A stretch of 64,000 bases of DNA from Synechococcus sp. BL107 (GTDB lineage Bacteria > Cyanobacteriota > Cyanobacteriia > PCC-6307 > Cyanobiaceae). The translations under genes and the position numbers were made by a program. Positions 26,826 to 35,864 of the stretch are shown in pieces (the first letter of the stretch is position 1; every line of letters begins with the position of its first letter). The stretch covers positions 1,554,827-1,618,826 of the forward strand of contig NZ_DS022298.1 of assembly GCF_000153805.1 (NCBI RefSeq), in the 5' to 3' direction. The notes beneath the pieces are model-generated. The model was not told the origin of the DNA. It worked only from the letters and a program-made list of their open reading frames with translations, and searched no databases.

Positions 26826-27743
26826 ATGGCTGACCGGCTGGTGAGAGCAACAGCCGCCGGGGGGGGCATCAGGCTTGTTGCAGTCTCAACCACCGACACA
26901 GTGCGTGAAGCCCAGGAACGGCATGGGTTGTCGTTGATCACCACAGTGATGTTGGGTCGGGCGATGAGTGCAGGTCTGATGCTCGCCAGTTCAATGAAGG
27001 TGCGTCATGGCCGTGTGAACCTTCGACTCGGATCGGATGGGCCGATTAAAGGATTGATGGTGGATGCGGGTCGCGATGGAACTGTTCGCGGCTACGTCGG
27101 AGAACCAGCTTTAGAACTCGACCCCATTGCCGATGAGAATGGTGTTTATGGATTTGATTTCAAAGCGGCTGCAGGCACTGGATATCTTCATGTGATGCGA
27201 GATGACGGCAAAGGGGATCCGTTTAATAGCACCGTTGAACTTGTTGGGGGAGCGATTGGTGAAGATGTTGCTTCCTATCTTCTCCATTCAGAACAAACTC
27301 CATCTGGAGTATTTGTTGGCGAACAACTCAATAGTGAAGGGATTTTATGCAGCGGTGGCTTGCTGGTGCAGATTCTTCCCAAGGCAGCGGAGGAACCGGC
27401 TCTTGTTGAGCTGATTGAACAACGCTGTCAAGAAATTGAGGGTTTTAGTCAACGACTAGCCGCTTGCAATAACAACCTTGAGGATCTACTCGTGGATGTC
27501 TTCCCCGACCTCGACCCGCAACCATTAAAAGACATTGAAGCTACACAAGATGTTCGATTTAATTGTCGTTGCTCACGGGAACGAAGTGTCGGAGCACTGT
27601 TATTACTTGGTCGAGAAGAATTATCAGAGATGCTGGAAATTGATGGGAAAGCAGAACTGACCTGTCACTTTTGTAGCAACCGCTATGTCGTCGAACGCGA
27701 AGAATTAACTGAGATTATCCAGGGGCTCCCGGCCACCGTTTAA
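26826..27743 (+). CDS. hslO: Hsp33 redox-regulated chaperonin
   Basis: Hsp33 is a holdase switched on by oxidation, when it loses zinc and forms disulfides. From the ATG at 26826 ([17 protein letters not shown]) the product is 305 residues. The open frame begins at 26748, but that part overlaps the ABC ATPase and lacks similarity. The N-terminal domain shows [19 protein letters not shown] and [20 protein letters not shown]. The C-terminal switch has [10 protein letters not shown] and CHFCSNRY, so the CxC...CxxC zinc site is intact. It is 14 bases after the ABC ATPase and overlaps the convergent CPP1-like gene by 4 bases. Confidence 0.95.
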   Translation: MADRLVRATAAGGGIRLVAVSTTDTVREAQERHGLSLITTVMLGRAMSAGLMLASSMKVRHGRVNLRLGSDGPIKGLMVDAGRDGTVRGYVGEPALELDPIADENGVYGFDFKAAAGTGYLHVMRDDGKGDPFNSTVELVGGAIGEDVASYLLHSEQTPSGVFVGEQLNSEGILCSGGLLVQILPKAAEEPALVELIEQRCQEIEGFSQRLAACNNNLEDLLVDVFPDLDPQPLKDIEATQDVRFNCRCSRERSVGALLLLGREELSEMLEIDGKAELTCHFCSNRYVVEREELTEIIQGLPATV

Positions 27744-28435
27744 GCCAAAAATAAAGCAGCAAGCCAGAGCAAAATCGCAGCAGGCAGCGCTTGGATTTGC
27801 GCTGGAGTGATGGACAACTGCTGAAGAGCTGTTGGTGACAATGCTGTGGTGAACAACGATCCCACCACCAGACCGATCAGCAGAGCTAGAAGGGTCCATC
27901 CCAAGGAGGCCAAAGGACGACGACCTCGTCGAACCTGGCTCAGGAAAACTCCAATACAGGCCAATGCAAGGACCAGCTGAACACTGGCAACGGAAACCAC
28001 AAGCAAGCCAAGGCCAACGACTCCCGCGATGAGCCGCACGATTCGTCCTTGGCCTTCCACCAACGACCACTGAGGGGCGAAAGAGGCCAGGGACTGGCTT
28101 GGATCAGGAAGATTTGTACGTATTTTCTGTAAAACACTGGTCCCGGGGAACGAAGGACCTGACACCGGTAAAGAACCCAGCCCATCCTCGCGCTGAGAGG
28201 CTGTTGCCGCAGCAGGACTGACTTGCCCCTGCTGTCGGTTTCGCAACCGCGACATCAAGACGGAGTCGTAGGCAGCCTCCACCCGAGCGCGTGCCTGGTC
28301 GTCACCATCGACTTCAGCGATGCAGCGGGCTTTTGCCGATTGAACTTGCTCAAACGTTGCGTCCTGACTCAAGCCGAGCCGAGCATATGGATCATCAGAA
28401 CCGGACTCTGCACCTGACTCACCCACCGCGACCAT
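27740..28435 (-). CDS. CPP1-like family protein (DUF3353), J-like domain plus membrane segments
   Basis: A 231-residue protein. Residues 15-70 form a J-domain-like region without the HPD motif ([35 protein letters not shown]). About three or four transmembrane helices follow from residue 125 on ([54 protein letters not shown]). Plant CPP1 of this family stabilises protochlorophyllide oxidoreductase; a matching role in this organism is inference. It overlaps hslO tail to tail by 4 bases and lies at the end of a minus-strand group that begins with prfC. Confidence 0.8.
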   Translation of the reverse strand: MVAVGESGAESGSDDPYARLGLSQDATFEQVQSAKARCIAEVDGDDQARARVEAAYDSVLMSRLRNRQQGQVSPAAATASQREDGLGSLPVSGPSFPGTSVLQKIRTNLPDPSQSLASFAPQWSLVEGQGRIVRLIAGVVGLGLLVVSVASVQLVLALACIGVFLSQVRRGRRPLASLGWTLLALLIGLVVGSLFTTALSPTALQQLSITPAQIQALPAAILLWLAALFLA

Positions 28436-28475
28436 GACCTAATTCAACTCTCTTTTAAACATTATCGAGGATTGC

Positions 28476-28763
28476 TCAAAACAGAGGTGCCCCGTGTCGA
28501 TATCCTTCGCTGCGCTCGAGGCGGCGTTGACATGATTTCGCGTCGGCACGGTTTAACCACTTTCGCCGTTTGATAAACGGCATTTGGGGGGGCAAGTGGT
28601 ATCCCTCCAGCATTTCCACGGGTTCATCTCCACCCCGGAAAAGCACGTAATCGGTTCCGCCATCCATGCTGCGACGGAGTAACCAGAGGGAATCCACAAC
28701 CTGCTGCTTAACTTTCCTTAGTCTGGCGATGACAACGCTTTGCCGTGGACCGCTCGCGAACAT
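28476..28763 (-). CDS. Hypothetical protein (95 aa)
   Basis: A basic 95-residue protein with no recognised domain. The middle is beta-like (SLWLLRRSMDGGTDYVLFRG, then EPVEMLEGYHLPPQMPF), followed by an Arg/Lys-rich tail. It lies between prfC (30 bases upstream, counting from the prfC stop) and the CPP1-like gene (40 bases downstream), all on the minus strand, so it is probably read from the same transcript. The frame choice is supported only by length and composition. Confidence 0.5.
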   Translation of the reverse strand: MFASGPRQSVVIARLRKVKQQVVDSLWLLRRSMDGGTDYVLFRGGDEPVEMLEGYHLPPQMPFIKRRKWLNRADAKSCQRRLERSEGYRHGAPLF

Positions 28764-28793
28764 CCGCCAACGCTTTTTAGCGATGCACTTTTG

Positions 28794-30440
28794 CTAGAGG
28801 CTGATGGGTTCAACGCCGCTCACCACAGGAGCGACATTGCTTAACTCAAATTCAGGGTGATCTTGATTGAGTTGATTAAGGTTCCATTCATTCTTGAACA
28901 AAAGCACTGGCCGATTCCACGCATCGCGAACAGTTTTGCAATTAAAGATCCGTCCCAACTTTTCCAGTTCCGGCCATCCACCCGTCACCCAACGCGCCAC
29001 TTGATAGCCAAGGGGTTCAAGACGCGTTTCAACGCCATATTCATTTTCCAAGCGATGCTGAACAACTTCGAGTTGCAATTGCCCAACCGCAGCAAGAATT
29101 GGATCCCGCTTACTTTCATCGGTGTCGTAGAGAATTTGAACGGCACCCTCTTCGCGCAGTTCATTCACCCCCTTTCGGAAATTCTTAAACGCAGAGGGAT
29201 TCGGATTGCGAAGCCAGCTGAAGATCTCTGGGCTGAAGCAAGGAATTCCCTCAAATTCCACTTTTGAGCCCACATAAAGTGTGTCGCCAATCGCGAACAT
29301 CCCCGGGTTATTCAAACCAATCACATCCCCGGGATAGGCATCTTCAACTACTTCACGATCCTGGCCAAACAGTTTTTGGGGACGCGATAAGCGAATCGCT
29401 TTGCCACTTCTGGCATGTTTCACCGTCATATCGCGAGCGAAACGACCACTACACACCCGAACGAAGGCCACACGATCGCGATGACGTGGATCCATGTTGG
29501 CCTGCAGCTTGAAAACAAATCCGCTGAAATCCTCTCGAAGCGGATCAATCATTCCGTCACTGCTCGAGCGACCAATCGGTCGTTGAGCAAGCTCTAAAAA
29601 TGCATCGAGGAAGGGACGAACACCAAAGTTGGTCATAGCCGACCCAAAAAAGACCGGTGTTAAGTCGCCTGAATGCACCGCCTCTAAGTCCAGGTCTGCT
29701 CCTGCAGCCTCCAGCAGCTCGAGTTCTTCAACGGCTAGATCGAGTAAATCCTCCTCGACAAGTTCACGCAGGGCCGGATCGTCCAACGACAACTTGCGTT
29801 CCGTGGCCTGTTGGCCTCGACCAGCACGACTAAACAACATCACCTCGCGGGTACGGCGGTCGATGACGCCTCGGAATTGTTCGCCGCTGCCGATGGGCCA
29901 GTTCACAGCCCAAGGAATCAGGCCGAGTTCAGATTCAATTTCATCGAGCAAACTCAGCGGTTCGCGGCAGGGGCGATCCATTTTGTTGATGAACGTGAAG
30001 ATCGGGATCTGTCGCATTCGACAAACCTCGAACAACTTGCGCGTTTGTGGTTCAAGCCCCTTTGCGGCGTCCTCCAACATCACAGCGTTATCCGCGGCAG
30101 CCAAGGTTCGATAGGTGTCTTCGGAGAAATCCTGATGTCCAGGCGTATCGAGCAAATTGATCGTTGTTGTGCCGTAGTCGAATTGCAGAACGGTTGACGT
30201 AATCGAGATTCCCCTCTGCTTTTCAAGTTCCATCCAGTCGGACGTCACCTTTCGTTGCTCCCCCCGTGCCTTCACGGCTCCGGCTTGCTGAATGGCACCC
30301 CCGTACAACAACAACTTTTCAGTGAGCGTGGTTTTACCCGCATCGGGGTGGGAGATGATCGCGAAATTGCGACGTCGATCAACGGCATCAGCCAGTTGCT
30401 TGGCTAAATCAATATCTAGGGGTGCTTGGCTGCTGCTCAT
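28794..30440 (-). CDS. prfC: Peptide chain release factor 3
   Basis: RF3 is the GTPase that recycles class I release factors from the ribosome. The 548-residue product begins [21 protein letters not shown]1 is [18 protein letters not shown], switch I includes [15 protein letters not shown]3 is [16 protein letters not shown] and G4 is [10 protein letters not shown]. The C-terminal domains II and III follow ([20 protein letters not shown]; the tail ends [12 protein letters not shown]). Family length is normal. It lies 9 bases downstream of the methyltransferase stop on the same strand. Confidence 0.95.
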   Translation of the reverse strand: MSSSQAPLDIDLAKQLADAVDRRRNFAIISHPDAGKTTLTEKLLLYGGAIQQAGAVKARGEQRKVTSDWMELEKQRGISITSTVLQFDYGTTTINLLDTPGHQDFSEDTYRTLAAADNAVMLEDAAKGLEPQTRKLFEVCRMRQIPIFTFINKMDRPCREPLSLLDEIESELGLIPWAVNWPIGSGEQFRGVIDRRTREVMLFSRAGRGQQATERKLSLDDPALRELVEEDLLDLAVEELELLEAAGADLDLEAVHSGDLTPVFFGSAMTNFGVRPFLDAFLELAQRPIGRSSSDGMIDPLREDFSGFVFKLQANMDPRHRDRVAFVRVCSGRFARDMTVKHARSGKAIRLSRPQKLFGQDREVVEDAYPGDVIGLNNPGMFAIGDTLYVGSKVEFEGIPCFSPEIFSWLRNPNPSAFKNFRKGVNELREEGAVQILYDTDESKRDPILAAVGQLQLEVVQHRLENEYGVETRLEPLGYQVARWVTGGWPELEKLGRIFNCKTVRDAWNRPVLLFKNEWNLNQLNQDHPEFELSNVAPVVSGVEPISL

Positions 30441-30449
30441 CAGAACTTT

Positions 30450-31160
30450 TTAACCCACTAAGCCTGACACCACCAGATATCGATCGTCCTCAGACCATGC
30501 CTTAACGCGATTCATCTCAGCTCGACGGAGTTGTTGACTCACCTCATCTGTGGTGAAAGCAGCCACGAGAGATGCAGTGAAGTCTTGAATCAAAATCGAT
30601 GGTGCTTCTGAAAGGTGTTGTTGTTGCAGGTGATGCACCTCAGCAAGGCTTGATGGGCGACGCAAATCACGATGCAAGACGCGACAACCGGGCTTAGCAA
30701 TCGCCTGCGTCACAGTCCAAAGCAAGTCCGGATCGTGGAGATGGTGCAACAAGCTGTTGCTCACTACTAGATCTGCCGAGTCCTTGAAGAAAGCTGCAGT
30801 GTCCTGCAATTGCATGCCGACGAACTTGATCTCGCGCGACGTCTCAACGGAGCGTTGCTTGGCCACCGCCAACATCGCCTCAGATCCATCGATACCAATT
30901 ATCTGCGCTTCTGGCAGGAACTCAGCCAAACGGATGGCAATGTTCCCTGGGCCACAGCCAAGGTCGACGATCACAGGATTCTCTGGAAGGGGACCGGTCT
31001 TATGTATTAATTGCGCAACCAAAGCCACTGTTCTGGCATCACCGCTGTTGAAGTCGGCATGCGCATAGGCATCCACCTGTTCTTGGGTGGTCATGAGCTC
31101 CGGCTCAGGGATGCGCTGCATCAATTGCTGCCAATTCTGAGAATAGTTTGAACTGGACAC
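30450..31160 (-). CDS. Class I SAM-dependent methyltransferase
   Basis: A 236-residue methyltransferase of the Rossmann class. Motif I is VIVDLGCGPGNIAIRLAEF with the Asp/Gly SAM loop, motif II has IIGIDGSEAML, and motif IV is ADLVVSNSLLHHLHDPDLLW. These match UbiE/ArsM-like and related small-molecule methyltransferases, but no substrate-specific feature is visible. It lies directly upstream of prfC (9-base gap) and diverges from nrdJ. A chlorophyll, quinone or tRNA substrate is possible but unsupported. Confidence 0.82.
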   Translation of the reverse strand: MSSSNYSQNWQQLMQRIPEPELMTTQEQVDAYAHADFNSGDARTVALVAQLIHKTGPLPENPVIVDLGCGPGNIAIRLAEFLPEAQIIGIDGSEAMLAVAKQRSVETSREIKFVGMQLQDTAAFFKDSADLVVSNSLLHHLHDPDLLWTVTQAIAKPGCRVLHRDLRRPSSLAEVHHLQQQHLSEAPSILIQDFTASLVAAFTTDEVSQQLRRAEMNRVKAWSEDDRYLVVSGLVG

Positions 31161-31239
31161 TGCAGATGGTGGTAAAGAGAACTTGCTCCCCCCATCTATG
31201 GCGTTAGGGTTCGACCATTAGTTGTGCCCCTTAACGCAC

Positions 31240-33567
31240 GTGACCCTGACCCCCAATCGTGTGGAGCCCACCGCAGAACAGTGCCTCAGCTTCGGGGACT
31301 TTCCAGCAACGGCTCCAGCAGCAAACCCTGTTTTTTATCGGACCTACAGCCGACGCACCCCCAATGGAAGGGAAAGCTGGAGCCAAGTTGGCACCAGAAA
31401 CCTCGATGGCCTTCAGAAGCTTGGCAATCTCACGGAGACCGAGCTCACGTTGATGGCCCGCATGCAGGCCGAAAAGAAGGCCTTACCGTCTGGTCGTTGG
31501 CTATGGATCGGCGGAACTCCTTGGATTGAAAAGCCCGAGAACTTTTCTGGCTCCTACAACTGCACCTCCACCAACCTTGTGGATTGGGAAGCCTTCGGTC
31601 TCATGATGGACCTGGCGATGATGGGTTGCGGCACTGGCGCAATCATCGAGCCGCGGCTGATTGATCAACTTCCAATCGTCCAGAACACGCTGAACGTTGT
31701 TTCAGTGAGCGACATCGGAATTACTCCAGCCGAGTCACGTCAAGACACCTGTACGCACAGCATTGACGGCAATAAGGTCCAAATCAAAGTTGGTGACACG
31801 CGTCGGGGCTGGGTTGATAGTTACCAGCTTCTCCTCGAATTGAGCAGCGACCCCCAATTCAACGGCGGCACTGTTGAGATTGCAGTCGACCTGAATGATG
31901 TACGTCCTGTCGGCGAAACCCTGAAGGGCTTCGGTGGGATGGCCAATCCCGTCAAACTCAAGGATCTCTACGAACGCGTCGCAAGACTGCTGAATAAAGC
32001 GATTGGACGGCGTCTGTCTTCAGTCGAGTGTTGTTTGCTGATCGATGAAGCCGCCGTCACGATTGTGGCGGGCAACATCCGCCGCAGTGCAGGAATGCGC
32101 CAGTTTGCCGCTGACGACCACGCTGCCGCATCAGCAAAGGACAATCTTTGGCAGCAGGATGATGAGGGAAATTGGCGAATCGACCCCGAGCGGGATTCGC
32201 TTCGCATGGCAAACCACACCCGCGTCTACCACACCCGCCCAACCAAAGAGGTTGTTCACGCCGCCGTCACCAAGCAATTTATGTCTGGGGAAGGGGCGAT
32301 TCAATTCGCTCCTGAAGCGATCGCACGCTCGAACGCCGATCTCCTCAAGACGCCTGAATTGCGTCAGGAATTCATCGAGATCTACTGCGACCAAGGCCGT
32401 GACGAAGCGGGCCGTTGGCTCTGCACGAATCACGGTGAAATGAGTGCAGCTGAGCTCGACCACCGCTTAAGCCGTTATGGACTCAATCCGTGTGGCGAAA
32501 TTCTTGGTGCCGACTTCCACTGCAACCTGGCTGAAGTTCACCTCAATCAAATTGATCCCAGCGATGAAGAGGGCCAAGCCGATGCGTTCCGTGCCGGTGC
32601 CCTTTCCGTGGCGTGCCTGTTGAACCATCGTTTTGAGGTGGATCGCTATCGCCAGAGCCGGGAATGGGATCCCATCGTGGGAGTGAGCTTCACCGGGTTA
32701 TTCGACTTCTTTGTGCATGCTTTTGGCACCGAATGGCTGAACTGGTGGGAAGCCGGCCGTCCGGATACCGAGCAAGGGCTTGCCTTTAAATCCCAGGAAG
32801 CTGCTTATCTTGCTCGCTGGAAAGCCATCGTTAATGAAACCGTTTGGGAATACTGCGATCGCGAAGGTCTACGCCGTCCTAATCGCTGCACAACTGTTCA
32901 GCCAGCTGGAACGAAAAGCCTGCTAACCGGTGCTGCACCTGGCTGGCACCCTCCCAAAGCGCAGCGCTTCATCCGTCGGATCACGTTCAGAAAAGATGAT
33001 CCCGTCGCAATGGCCTGTATGGATTACGGCTACACCATCGTTCCCTCCCAATCCGACAAAGACGAGGAGGGTCGTTTGCTCAACGATCCTTTTGACCCCC
33101 GTTGCACGGAATGGCTGGTTGAAATTCCAACTGAAGTGAGCTGGGCCAACCTCCCCGGTGCTGATGCCGTTGATATCAATGGCTTCTCAGCAATGGCGCA
33201 ATTTGACTTCTACATGCAAGTCCAACGTCATTACACCGCCCACAACACCTCAGCCACGATTGAATTTCGCGAGAACGAAATTGAACCCATCGCTGAGGCA
33301 CTGTTCAAAGCGATGAACGAAGGGGAGGGCTACATCTCCGCAGCACTGCTCGCGCGTTTCGACGCCAATGCCACATTCCCACGGCTTCCATTCGAACCGA
33401 TCGACGCTGAAACCTATGAAAAGCTTCAGTCTGAGGTGGTCGAACGGCGCGTGAGCAGCAACTTCTTTGACGCTTTACAACGCTACGACCAAGGGGAACT
33501 CACCGAGGCTGGCCCAGCCGGATGTGATTCAGACAAATGTCTGCTTCCACTGGCGAAACCGAACTAG
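31240..33567 (+). CDS. nrdJ: Adenosylcobalamin-dependent ribonucleoside-triphosphate reductase (class II)
   Basis: This enzyme makes deoxynucleotides from NTPs by B12-dependent radical chemistry. The long form of about 775 residues is of the Lactobacillus RTPR type, not the dimeric type. Visible marks: SGRWLWIGGTPWIEKPENFSG, the active-site half-cystine in GSYNCTSTNLVDW, the radical-site region GLNPCGEILGADFHCNLAEVHL, TTVQPAGTKSLLTGAAPGWH, and the C-terminal shuttle cysteines near AGCDSDKCLLPL. The GTG at 31240 is preferred; a TTG at 31222 adds six residues. No B12 riboswitch is evident upstream. It ends 59 bases before tRNA-Ser. Confidence 0.95.
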   Translation: MTLTPNRVEPTAEQCLSFGDFPATAPAANPVFYRTYSRRTPNGRESWSQVGTRNLDGLQKLGNLTETELTLMARMQAEKKALPSGRWLWIGGTPWIEKPENFSGSYNCTSTNLVDWEAFGLMMDLAMMGCGTGAIIEPRLIDQLPIVQNTLNVVSVSDIGITPAESRQDTCTHSIDGNKVQIKVGDTRRGWVDSYQLLLELSSDPQFNGGTVEIAVDLNDVRPVGETLKGFGGMANPVKLKDLYERVARLLNKAIGRRLSSVECCLLIDEAAVTIVAGNIRRSAGMRQFAADDHAAASAKDNLWQQDDEGNWRIDPERDSLRMANHTRVYHTRPTKEVVHAAVTKQFMSGEGAIQFAPEAIARSNADLLKTPELRQEFIEIYCDQGRDEAGRWLCTNHGEMSAAELDHRLSRYGLNPCGEILGADFHCNLAEVHLNQIDPSDEEGQADAFRAGALSVACLLNHRFEVDRYRQSREWDPIVGVSFTGLFDFFVHAFGTEWLNWWEAGRPDTEQGLAFKSQEAAYLARWKAIVNETVWEYCDREGLRRPNRCTTVQPAGTKSLLTGAAPGWHPPKAQRFIRRITFRKDDPVAMACMDYGYTIVPSQSDKDEEGRLLNDPFDPRCTEWLVEIPTEVSWANLPGADAVDINGFSAMAQFDFYMQVQRHYTAHNTSATIEFRENEIEPIAEALFKAMNEGEGYISAALLARFDANATFPRLPFEPIDAETYEKLQSEVVERRVSSNFFDALQRYDQGELTEAGPAGCDSDKCLLPLAKPN

Positions 33568-33626
33568 CTGCCAAAGGGTGTCCGAATACAATGGTCGTGC
33601 AATGCCTTGTGTTGCACGACCCCTTT

Positions 33627-33713
33627 GGAGAGGTGGTCGAGTGGTTTATGGCTCTGGTCTTGAAAACCAGCGTGGGTGCAAGCCCACCGTCGGTTCGAAT
33701 CCGACCCTCTCCG
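33627..33713 (+). tRNA. tRNA-Ser (anticodon UGA)
   Basis: An 87-nt class II tRNA. The acceptor arms GGAGAGG (33627-33633) and CCTCTCC (33706-33712) pair fully. The discriminator is G. The anticodon loop CTTGAAA reads UGA. A long variable arm (CGTGGGTGCAAGCCCACC) and the T-loop GGTTCGAATCC are both clear. CCA is not encoded. A terminator follows at once, so it is a single tRNA unit. The sparse, repeat-bearing stretch starts right after it, and tRNA-Ser genes are common integration points; no integrase or attachment repeat was found. Confidence 0.97.
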
Positions 33714-33721
33714 TTCAACAT

Positions 33722-33744
33722 CCCAGTCACTGACTGGGTTTTTT
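33722..33744 (+). terminator. Rho-independent terminator of tRNA-Ser
   Basis: A perfect 7-bp stem, CCCAGTC (33722-33728) with GACTGGG (33732-33738), has a 3-nt loop and is followed by six T residues (33739-33744). It lies 8 bases after the tRNA 3' end. Confidence 0.9.
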
Positions 33745-33899
33745 AATGCTTAGATGCAGGATTAGCCCCTCTCAGGGGAGCTGGTAGAACTCCATCTCTG
33801 CGCTGTAGAGCAAGCGACTGCATCAAATCGGAGCATGCTGTGGCCAGAATGTGTCGATACCGCTTCTAGATGCTCACAACTTCCGTTGTGACTCATGCC

Positions 33900-34013
33900 A
33901 TGGAAGCTTTGCTAGCTGAGTTGAATACTCACTGCAGACTAATCAGCCTTGTGGGGCTCGAAATGGATGAGTTCTTTTCAGAAGACTTCGAGCAAGAACT
34001 GGTGGACCGCTGA
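33900..34013 (+). CDS. Possible 37-aa peptide
   Basis: An open frame MEALLAELNTHCRLISLVGL followed by EMDEFFSEDFEQELVDR. It is acidic and helix-compatible, and its composition looks more like protein than random sequence, but there is no clear ribosome site and nothing I recognise. It lies just upstream of the first of three related repeat units. Real gene or chance frame is undecided. Confidence 0.3.
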   Translation: MEALLAELNTHCRLISLVGLEMDEFFSEDFEQELVDR

Positions 34014-34200
34014 GTGATCGTGGCCCAGGTTTCATTCGATGCACCGATTCGTCGAATGTGATCCAAAGCGGGTCGAAGGGTTGATCAGAGTTAATTCAGT
34101 TCATCGATTCCAGGCGATGAATAGGGTCTATTGGTGCGTGGCTGCTTCAATAGATTTCGCATCGAAGGTTATGGCTCTTACTCCAGAGGGGGAGCCATAG
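34009..34200 (+). repeat. Repeat unit A of a three-copy family
   Basis: First of three diverged units (A, B, C). It carries a peptide frame at 34039-34200 (ATG to TAG, 53 aa: MHRFVECDPKRVEGLIRVNS then VHRF...). A first hairpin has arms TTCATCG 34100-34106 and CGATGAA 34115-34121. A second hairpin has arms TATGGCTC 34170-34177 and GAGCCATA 34192-34199. The most conserved string with the other units is TTGATCAGAGTT, then TTCATCG. Coding and structured-RNA readings are both possible. Confidence 0.6.
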
Positions 34201-34221
34201 CTTTCGTATGAGTGAAGGAAT

Positions 34222-34431
34222 GCTGAATGATCAAGGCTTTGGTCTCATCCGATGCACCAATCCGTCGGTTCTGATGTGCTGAGGCTCCGGGAACTGATCA
34301 GAGTTGATGTAGTTCATCGTTCTCCGCTGCGATGGATAGATTCCGCCGAGGTTTGGAGATCACCGGTGGATTCGCAACAGGGTCGTGTGCCTCCCCTGCA
34401 CGGGAGGCCGCACCTTGCTTTACAGGCATGA
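34222..34431 (+). repeat. Repeat unit B of a three-copy family
   Basis: Second unit, about 210 bases after unit A. It carries a frame at 34252-34431 (ATG to TGA, 59 aa: MHQSVGSDVLRLRELIRVDV then VHRSPL...). The first hairpin is TTCATCG 34313-34319 with CGATGGA 34330-34336 (one G-U pair). The second hairpin is GCCTCCC 34389-34395 with GGGAGGC 34402-34408. It shares with unit C the string TTCGCAACAGGG ahead of the second hairpin. Confidence 0.6.
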
Positions 34432-34685
34432 ATGCAACATGTACACCAGCTTCATGAAGCCTGGCCTTGTCGGTTGATCAGTCAGCGCCAGTCCTGATTG
34501 AAGAGGAGCGAAAATCTAATTTCAGTCGTATAACCATTTTCATGAAACTAGAGCAACAAATATTGGTAACTGAGTCTTGCACTGAGGCGTGAGCCACATC
34601 AGATGGCTCAACACTAACGCTCCCATTTCAACAAGCGCGTCATTAATCGATGAAATCTGCCATATTGCGCGTCAATTCAATTGAA
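34432..34685. other. Intergenic stretch between repeat unit B and the 70-aa gene
   Basis: About 250 bases with no convincing frame. Part of it (34432-34500) may be the tail of unit B, because CTGGCCTTGTCGGTTGATCA resembles the corresponding part after unit C. No terminator is seen. Confidence 0.4.
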
Positions 34686-34898
34686 ATGATGAGCGGACTC
34701 AACTTAGAGCCAAAACCACTTCTTCACAAGATATGGAAAATCATCACTTGGCGTTGGAGATTACAAATTGCCATTAATGCTCCATTTGGGATTTTGTGGA
34801 TTGCAGACAAAACGAACCCTGCCGTTCATCAGTTCGATATTGCTCTGCTTACAGCAATACATGCGGAATGGATGGCACCAATGATGGGCATTGGCTAG
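34686..34898 (+). CDS. Small membrane-associated conserved-looking protein (70 aa)
   Basis: From the ATG at 34686 the frame gives 70 residues. A short polar start (MMSGLNLEPKPLLHKIW) precedes KIITWRWRLQIAINAPFGIL, WIADKTNPAVHQFD and a hydrophobic end. One membrane-associated helix is likely at about 30-45. The pattern, basic-aromatic then INAPFGILW-DKT-PAVHQFD, looks like a conserved small protein of marine picocyanobacteria that I recall only as hypothetical. Upstream in-frame ATG 34650 adds residues of no clear character. It is the only well-formed gene in the sparse stretch after tRNA-Ser. Confidence 0.55.
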   Translation: MMSGLNLEPKPLLHKIWKIITWRWRLQIAINAPFGILWIADKTNPAVHQFDIALLTAIHAEWMAPMMGIG

Positions 34899-35394
34899 GC
34901 CCGACTCTAACTGATCAGGAGTACGAGAAAAAATATTAATATCGACGTCGACTTATTGTTCCAAACATGGAACGGCGAATAATCACACTCTTGAGTTGAA
35001 TAAATCTCATGGCAACAATCATGATGAACATTATTTAAACTTCAATTATCCTAATTTGAATTTCCATTTCCAGGTTCTATCCAGGGCTGGAGGCTGGTTT
35101 GCCTTAATTGCTACAGGAAAGAGCTTCAGATGAAACCGGTACAACAAACGATCAATTCCAGCCTTTGCTGAAGATCTACAAATTTATTCGTTTCAACGCT
35201 CAGTTCGCAGGCTCATGAATAGGACCATGTCTTAGTGAAGCATCGAAAGTGGTAGAAATAAGAACAAAATTTTTAGCGATCTACTCACATCACCTTTTAA
35301 TGCCGGTTAGGCAGCGGCATTGGATAAATATGTCACCCGTACAACAAACGTTTGTCACTCTGATTCCCACGCGAACAGTCAATATTGAGCAGTC
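34899..35394. other. AT-rich non-coding stretch with short repeats
   Basis: No protein-like frame. It holds the 12-base string GTACAACAAACG at 35139-35150 and again at 35339-35350, exactly 200 bases apart. A 12-bp palindrome, ACAAACGTTTGT, lies at 35344-35355. TTTATTCGTTTCAA at 35183-35196 recurs exactly at 35846-35859. These could be decayed duplications or regulatory sites for the structured RNA candidate that follows. Confidence 0.45.
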
Positions 35395-35578
35395 GTCCTT
35401 GGACGGGATCGACAGGTCAAATAAACATCCATCTCTGTTGGTGAATGCAGGGGTGGATGGACCTTTTAGGGGTTTGTAGCAATCGTACTAACAATTCACA
35501 CTGACCACCTATTACAAGTTATAAGTAGTTATCCCGTCCAAGGACACGTGGAAAGCCCCAGTCAATGCTGGGGTTTTC
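35395..35578 (+). ncRNA. Candidate structured RNA closed by a 15-bp stem, ending at a terminator
   Basis: GTCCTTGGACGGGAT at 35395-35409 is exactly complementary to ATCCCGTCCAAGGAC at 35531-35545. Inside the 121-nt loop, CATCCA (35426-35431) can pair with TGGATG (35454-35459). Seven bases beyond the closing stem lies a terminator (AGCCCC...GGGGTTTT, to 35578). No convincing protein frame occupies the interval. Strand is assigned from the terminator. No known RNA family is recognised; promoter not located. Confidence 0.5.
35553..35576 (+). terminator. Rho-independent terminator
   Basis: The arms AAGCCCCAG and CTGGGGTTT flank the loop TCAATG and run into a T-rich end. It is the 3' end of the candidate RNA at 35395-35578. 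Confidence 0.8.
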
Positions 35579-35864
35579 TGCTGTCAATTTGTGAGTAAGA
35601 ATTCTGACATGCATTTTAAATGTTGAACCAAGTCAGCCGTCATGAGGAAGAGAGAGGCAGTTAAAGATCGTTAACTGCCATCCTCTTGCGAAGTTGTCGA
35701 TGCATTTTGGCCCGCACCTGGCAGTTAGGCCAATCGACTACTTCAACTTCAGTATGTGTACTCGACATGGAGCTTCTAGTAACTTCAGCTGCAAATCGCA
35801 GTATCAAAACTGTGTGATGCATTGAACAAGGACAGGCTTGATGACTTTATTCGTTTCAAAGTGG
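35579..35864. other. Intergenic stretch before repeat unit C
   Basis: About 290 bases without a protein-like frame. An imperfect inverted pairing AGGCAGTTAAAGATCGTTAACTGCC surrounds 35655-35680 (arms GGCAGTTAA and TTAACTGCC, 35656-35664 and 35672-35680), a strong hairpin without a T-run. Nothing else is recognised. Confidence 0.45.

Noticed and set aside
29629-30114. 161-codon plus-strand Ser-rich frame opposite prfC
   Set aside because: Low-complexity serine runs are a shadow of the prfC codons on the other strand.
31161-31239. B12 riboswitch ahead of nrdJ
   Set aside because: The gap is only about 80 bases. A short hairpin (AGATGG with CCATCT) is present but no cobalamin-box-like element.
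35249-35479. 76-codon plus-strand open frame
   Set aside because: It runs through the 5' arm of the perfect stem and the inner hairpin; its composition is not protein-like.
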